Assembly (NCBI RefSeq): GCF_000016665.1
Contig: NC_009523.1
Coordinates: forward strand, 2,542,001-2,606,000
Length of the DNA stretch: 64,000 nt
DNA from: Roseiflexus sp. RS-1
GTDB taxonomy: Bacteria > Chloroflexota > Chloroflexia > Chloroflexales > Roseiflexaceae
Reading direction: 5' to 3'
The notes beneath the pieces were generated by a model. The model worked only from the letters and a program-made list of their open reading frames with translations, did not search any database and was not told where the DNA came from. Position numbers and translations under genes: made by a program. Shown here piece by piece: positions 61,007 to 64,000 of this stretch. How positions within the stretch are numbered: position 1 is the first letter of the stretch; every line of letters begins with the position of its first letter.

Positions 61007-62110
61007 ATGGGTCTCTTTTCACGTCGCGATGATGCGTTGAGCGAGCAACGCGTGTTGCAGGCGCTGTCAACCGTCCAGGAGCCGGAACTCGGCGGTGATC
61101 TGGTATCGCGCAGGATGATCAAAAACCTGGTCATCGACGGCGATACGGTGCGTTTTGCGGTGGAATTGACCACTCCTGCCTGTCCGCTCAAGGATCAGAT
61201 CCAGCGCGAGTGTGAAGAAGCGCTCGAAAAGATCGCTGGCATCCCGCGTGAACGGGTGAGCATCGAGTTTACCGCTCAGGTGCGACCCCGTGGCGGTATT
61301 CCCGAACATGTCGCCATCCCTGGCGTCAGCCATGTCATCGCGGTCTCTGCTGGCAAGGGCGGCGTGGGAAAGTCGACCGTCGCCGTCAACCTGGCGGTGG
61401 CGCTCGCGCGTGAGGGCGCACAGGTCGGTTTGCTCGACGCCGATGTGTACGGTCCATCGGTGCCGCTGATGATGGGCGTGCGCTCGCAGCAACCAGAGGC
61501 AGTGAGCGGTCCTGATGGCGAGCCGCGTATGCTGCCCGTTGAAGCGCACGGCATCAAGATGATGTCGATCGGTTTTTTGATCGATGACCGGCAACCGGTG
61601 ATCTGGCGTGGACCCATGGTATCGCAACTGTTGCGGCAGTTCCTCTATCAGGTGCTGTGGGCGCCGCTCGATTATCTGATCATCGATATGCCCCCCGGCA
61701 CTGGCGACATTGCGCTGACCCTGGCGCAATCGTTGCAGAATGCCGGTCTGACCGGCGTGGTGACGGTCACAACGCCGCAGCAGGTGGCGACTGCCGATGT
61801 GCTGAAGAGTATGGAAATGTTTCGCAAAGTGAACGTGCCGCTGCTCGGTATCATCGAGAACATGGCATACTTCGTCGCGCCGGATACCGGAAAGCGCTAC
61901 GACATCTTCGGGTCGGGCGGTGCGGCACGGTTGGCGGCGCAACTTGGGGTGCCGCTGTTGGGGCAGATTCCCATCGGGTTGAGCATCCGCGAAGGGGGTG
62001 ATCACGGTCAACCGGCGGTGCTCAGCGACCTGCCGGACGCCTATGCTGATGTCTTTTGCGAGATTGCGCGCAAACTGGCGGCGCGCATCAGCGTTATGGA
62101 GTATGCCTAA
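61007..62110 (+). CDS. apbC: ApbC/Mrp-type Fe-S carrier ATPase without CxxC
   Basis: 367 residues. An N-terminal DUF59 domain (about 12-90, with TTPACPLKDQI) is followed by a P-loop ATPase: deviant Walker A GKGGVGKS (116-123), LLDADVYGPSVP, DYLIIDMPPGTGD. These proteins carry Fe-S clusters to target proteins. The usual CxxC near ENMSYFxCPxC reads ENMAYFVAPDTGKRYDIFG, so the cluster-bridging cysteines are absent. Cluster binding would need the DUF59 cysteine or another site. Next to moaA and an A-type Fe-S carrier gene. Confidence 0.93.
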   Translation: MGLFSRRDDALSEQRVLQALSTVQEPELGGDLVSRRMIKNLVIDGDTVRFAVELTTPACPLKDQIQRECEEALEKIAGIPRERVSIEFTAQVRPRGGIPEHVAIPGVSHVIAVSAGKGGVGKSTVAVNLAVALAREGAQVGLLDADVYGPSVPLMMGVRSQQPEAVSGPDGEPRMLPVEAHGIKMMSIGFLIDDRQPVIWRGPMVSQLLRQFLYQVLWAPLDYLIIDMPPGTGDIALTLAQSLQNAGLTGVVTVTTPQQVATADVLKSMEMFRKVNVPLLGIIENMAYFVAPDTGKRYDIFGSGGAARLAAQLGVPLLGQIPIGLSIREGGDHGQPAVLSDLPDAYADVFCEIARKLAARISVMEYA

Positions 62111-62125
62111 CGCATCGAGGGGGCT

Positions 62126-63196
62126 ATGCAGTACGAAGAGGTACGCCGGGGAACTATCCCGCTCTATACCGCCGATCAGATTCGTCAGGCACGACCACTC
62201 TATCCAACCGATGCTCCCGCACACGACTCGTATGGCAGACGGATCGATTATCTGCGCATTTCGCTGACCGACCGCTGCAACATGCGGTGTGTCTACTGCA
62301 TGCCAGAGATCGGCATGAAGTTCATGCCGCGCCCGGAGTTGTTGACGACCGGTGAATTGCTGCTGGTGGTGCGTGCCGCTGCCAGAGCCGGGTTTCGCAA
62401 AATTCGACTGACGGGCGGCGAGCCGACCCTGCGCCCTGATATTGTCGAGATTGTGCGAGAAATCAAGCGCACTCCCGGTATCACCCACGTCGCCATGACA
62501 ACCAATGCGCTGCGATTGGAAAAACTCGCCGAACCGCTCAGGGAAGCCGGTCTTGACCGCGTCAACATCAGCATCGATACGCTTGATCCGGACAAGTTCC
62601 GTCGCATGACGCGCGGTGGTTCGTTCGAAAAGGTGTGGGCTGGCATCGAGGCTGCCGACCGCGCAGGGTTGCATCCGATTAAACTCAACTCGGTCGTAGT
62701 ACGCGGCATGAACGATGATGAGGTTCCACACCTCGCCGCGCTGACGCTCCGTTACCCGTGGGAGATGCGCTTCATCGAAGTCATGCCGCTGGCTGGCGTG
62801 GCAGACCTGGCGCAGCACAGTGTGGTGACGAGCGCCGAACTGATCGAGCGCCTGGAATCGGTCTATGGTCCGCTCGAAGACCTTGGTCTGGCGCCGTCTG
62901 ACTCGGCGCGACGGTATCGCATTCCCGGCGCACCGGGCAAACTGGGGTTTATCAGTTCGGTGAGTGAGCCGTTCTGCGCAACATGCAATCGCATGCGCCT
63001 GACTTCCGATGGACGATTGCATCTCTGTCTGTTGCGCGATCAGGAAGTCGATCTGCGCGCAGCGATCCGTGGCGGCGCAACGCTGGACGAGATCGAGCAG
63101 ATCATCCGTCATGCGGTGGCGCTCAAACCCTGGGGGCACGGACTGCCCGAAGGCGTGCTGCCGACCCTGCGCGGGATGTCGGAACTGGGGGGATAA
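62126..63196 (+). CDS. moaA: GTP 3',8-cyclase
   Basis: 356 residues. Radical-SAM enzyme, first step of molybdenum-cofactor synthesis. Radical-SAM cysteines CNMRCVYC (51, 55, 58), SAM site LTGGEPTLRPD, second cluster cysteines 284, 287 and 301, and a C-terminal GG as required for activity. Starts 15 bp after apbC. A long open frame on the opposite strand (61067-63139) is spurious. Confidence 0.96.
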   Translation: MQYEEVRRGTIPLYTADQIRQARPLYPTDAPAHDSYGRRIDYLRISLTDRCNMRCVYCMPEIGMKFMPRPELLTTGELLLVVRAAARAGFRKIRLTGGEPTLRPDIVEIVREIKRTPGITHVAMTTNALRLEKLAEPLREAGLDRVNISIDTLDPDKFRRMTRGGSFEKVWAGIEAADRAGLHPIKLNSVVVRGMNDDEVPHLAALTLRYPWEMRFIEVMPLAGVADLAQHSVVTSAELIERLESVYGPLEDLGLAPSDSARRYRIPGAPGKLGFISSVSEPFCATCNRMRLTSDGRLHLCLLRDQEVDLRAAIRGGATLDEIEQIIRHAVALKPWGHGLPEGVLPTLRGMSELGG

Positions 63197-63209
63197 GTTC
63201 GTTTAGATA

Positions 63210-63238
63210 TTGTGTTTCTTGCGTAACTCTGGTATACT
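63210..63238 (+). promoter_or_regulatory. promoter of the A-type carrier gene
   Basis: TTGTGT (63210-63215), 17-bp spacer, extended -10 TGG-TATACT (TATACT 63233-63238). The leader to the ATG at 63352 is about 107 bp, without a visible riboswitch. Confidence 0.65.
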
Positions 63239-63351
63239 CCAGCACGAATAGATATGCGGGTTGTGCTGGCAGTGCGATGGCGACCAGGAGTGTCGCCCGG
63301 TGATACACAGACAGGCATTATTCTTCGTGACAGTCAGGAGGCGCACACATT

Positions 63352-63801
63352 ATGGCAACCATTGAGCAGGACGTGGTTCAGCATCATGAGAACGAATTCC
63401 CGCCGGTGCTCGAAATTACGGAAGGCGCATCGCTTCGCCTGCAAAGCATGATGAAGGAGCGCAACCTGGAAGGGTATGGTCTGCGCGTCTTCGTCTCCGG
63501 CGGCGGGTGCTCCGGTTTGCAGTACGGGATGACATTCGACAACGAGGAGCGCTTTGGCGATACGGTGTGGAATGCCCACGGCTTGCGGATTATGGTCGAT
63601 CCGATCAGCGCACGCTATCTGATGGGCGCCACAATCTCGTACCAGCAGGATAACATGCTGGCAGGCGCGTTCAAGATCGATAACCCGAACGCGGTTTCGA
63701 GCTGTGGCTGCGGTCACTCGTTCCGCACCCGCGATCAGCAGGGCGCCGATGATGAGTACGACGGCTACAGCGGTGGCGGCGGTTGCTGCAGCGGTCACTA
63801 G
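63352..63801 (+). CDS. erpA: A-type Fe-S carrier (HesB/IscA/ErpA family)
   Basis: 149 residues, AGGAGG upstream. The Fe-S scaffold cysteines are Cys53 in GGGCSGLQY and Cys118, Cys120 in SSCGCGHSF. It is about 25-30 residues longer than usual; the extra C-terminal tail is acidic then glycine-rich, ending GGGGCCSGH with two more cysteines (145, 146). It transfers clusters to enzymes such as the radical-SAM MoaA encoded upstream. Name at family level. Confidence 0.92.
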   Translation: MATIEQDVVQHHENEFPPVLEITEGASLRLQSMMKERNLEGYGLRVFVSGGGCSGLQYGMTFDNEERFGDTVWNAHGLRIMVDPISARYLMGATISYQQDNMLAGAFKIDNPNAVSSCGCGHSFRTRDQQGADDEYDGYSGGGGCCSGH

Positions 63802-63833
63802 GCATCCTTTCTTGCCCGGTTTTTCGAGGTATG

Positions 63834-63866
63834 GAGGCGTTGCGTCGCAACGCCTCTCCTTGTTGT
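63834..63866 (+). terminator. stem-loop terminator
   Basis: GAGGCGTTGCG / CGCAACGCCTC stem followed by TCCTTGTTGT. It separates the A-type carrier from the rhodanese gene. Confidence 0.65.
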
Positions 63867-63880
63867 GATGGCGAACATCT

Positions 63881-64000
63881 ATGCGATCCTTTATGCAGCG
63901 GTCGTATCGCGACCTTACCACCGATCAGGTCAAAGCAAAACTCGACCGGGGGGAGCCGTTTCGCTTCATTGATGTGCGTGAAGCCGAAGAGTACGCGCTT
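63881..64000 (+). CDS. rhodanese-like protein, partial
   Basis: The first 40 residues are visible (MRSFMQRSYRDLTTDQVKAK, RFIDVREAEEYAL), the start of a rhodanese-like sulfurtransferase domain, with the conserved DVRE. The active-site cysteine is beyond the window edge. The start is ATG at 63881; a ribosome site is not obvious. Confidence 0.8.
   Translation, partial: MRSFMQRSYRDLTTDQVKAKLDRGEPFRFIDVREAEEYAL

Noticed and set aside
61067-63139. 690-codon open frame on the minus strand
   Set aside because: It lies antisense to apbC and moaA, has no recognisable domain, and arises from GC-rich codon use in those genes.
1-64000. tRNA, rRNA or other structural RNA genes
   Set aside because: None was recognised by eye; a covariance-model scan would be needed to exclude short RNAs.

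Overview
The window looks like chromosome of a GC-rich, thermophilic-type Chloroflexota, most likely Roseiflexus or a close relative. This is inferred from codon use and gene families (baeRF-type protein, stand-alone Lrp/AsnC RAM domain, Mrp antiporter, acetone-carboxylase-like operon) and from intergenic heptanucleotide repeats. No rRNA or tRNA gene and no photosynthesis gene was seen, so the assignment is not proven. Many promoters read TG-N-TATAAT or TG-N-TATACT (extended -10).

Layout. 1-6000: a cut and frameshifted IS5-type transposase, a hypothetical lectin-fold-like protein, a composite palindromic repeat, an S9 prolyl-oligopeptidase-family peptidase, a toxin-antitoxin pair with a frameshifted MazF, and a LarA-like racemase. 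6000-9650: a sensor kinase translationally coupled to an SLC13/TrkA-C permease that is followed in frame by the tail of a sugar-binding protein. 9785-13464: a four-gene row (baeRF release-factor-like, phosphoesterase, ParB-like, lone type II methylase specificity domain). 13540-16681: a tightly coupled three-gene cassette (HEPN-like small protein, ParA-like ATPase with KGGVGRS, second P-loop NTPase), bounded by a 123-bp direct repeat of the 3' end of the preceding gene. I rate this the best candidate for an undescribed system, probably defence or conflict related. 16904-24732: lactate permease, a truncated DUF433/DUF5615 pair, tyrS, a YbaK-like deacylase, dodecin, small genes and a second sensor kinase.

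25164-30800 is an accessory island: a polymorphic toxin with a prepilin-like N-terminus and a nucleotidyltransferase-like tip, its immunity gene, an orphan toxin tip preceded by a repeat of the toxin linker, further immunity-like genes including SUKH/SMI1, two copies of a 166-173 bp MITE, and a GH38 mannosidase relic. 30801-40458 holds iron alcohol dehydrogenase, CpXC protein, acyl-CoA synthetase, a Trk/Ktr potassium system, a TauE-like permease and an AraC regulator. 40627-47287 is an acetone/acetophenone-carboxylase-like operon (alpha, beta, gamma-type subunits) plus an acyl-CoA ligase that could activate the acetoacetate formed. 47265-47953 is a degraded PAS-GGDEF gene. 47986-53855 is a complete seven-gene Mrp Na+/H+ antiporter operon on the minus strand.

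54114-60706 carries a third MITE, then a TetR regulator with a visible promoter and operator, an HlyD-type adaptor, a hydrolase, two ABC ATPases and a universal stress protein, but no ABC permease. 61007-64000 ends the window with an ApbC/Mrp Fe-S carrier that lacks the usual CxxC, moaA, an A-type Fe-S carrier with a cysteine tail, and the start of a rhodanese gene.
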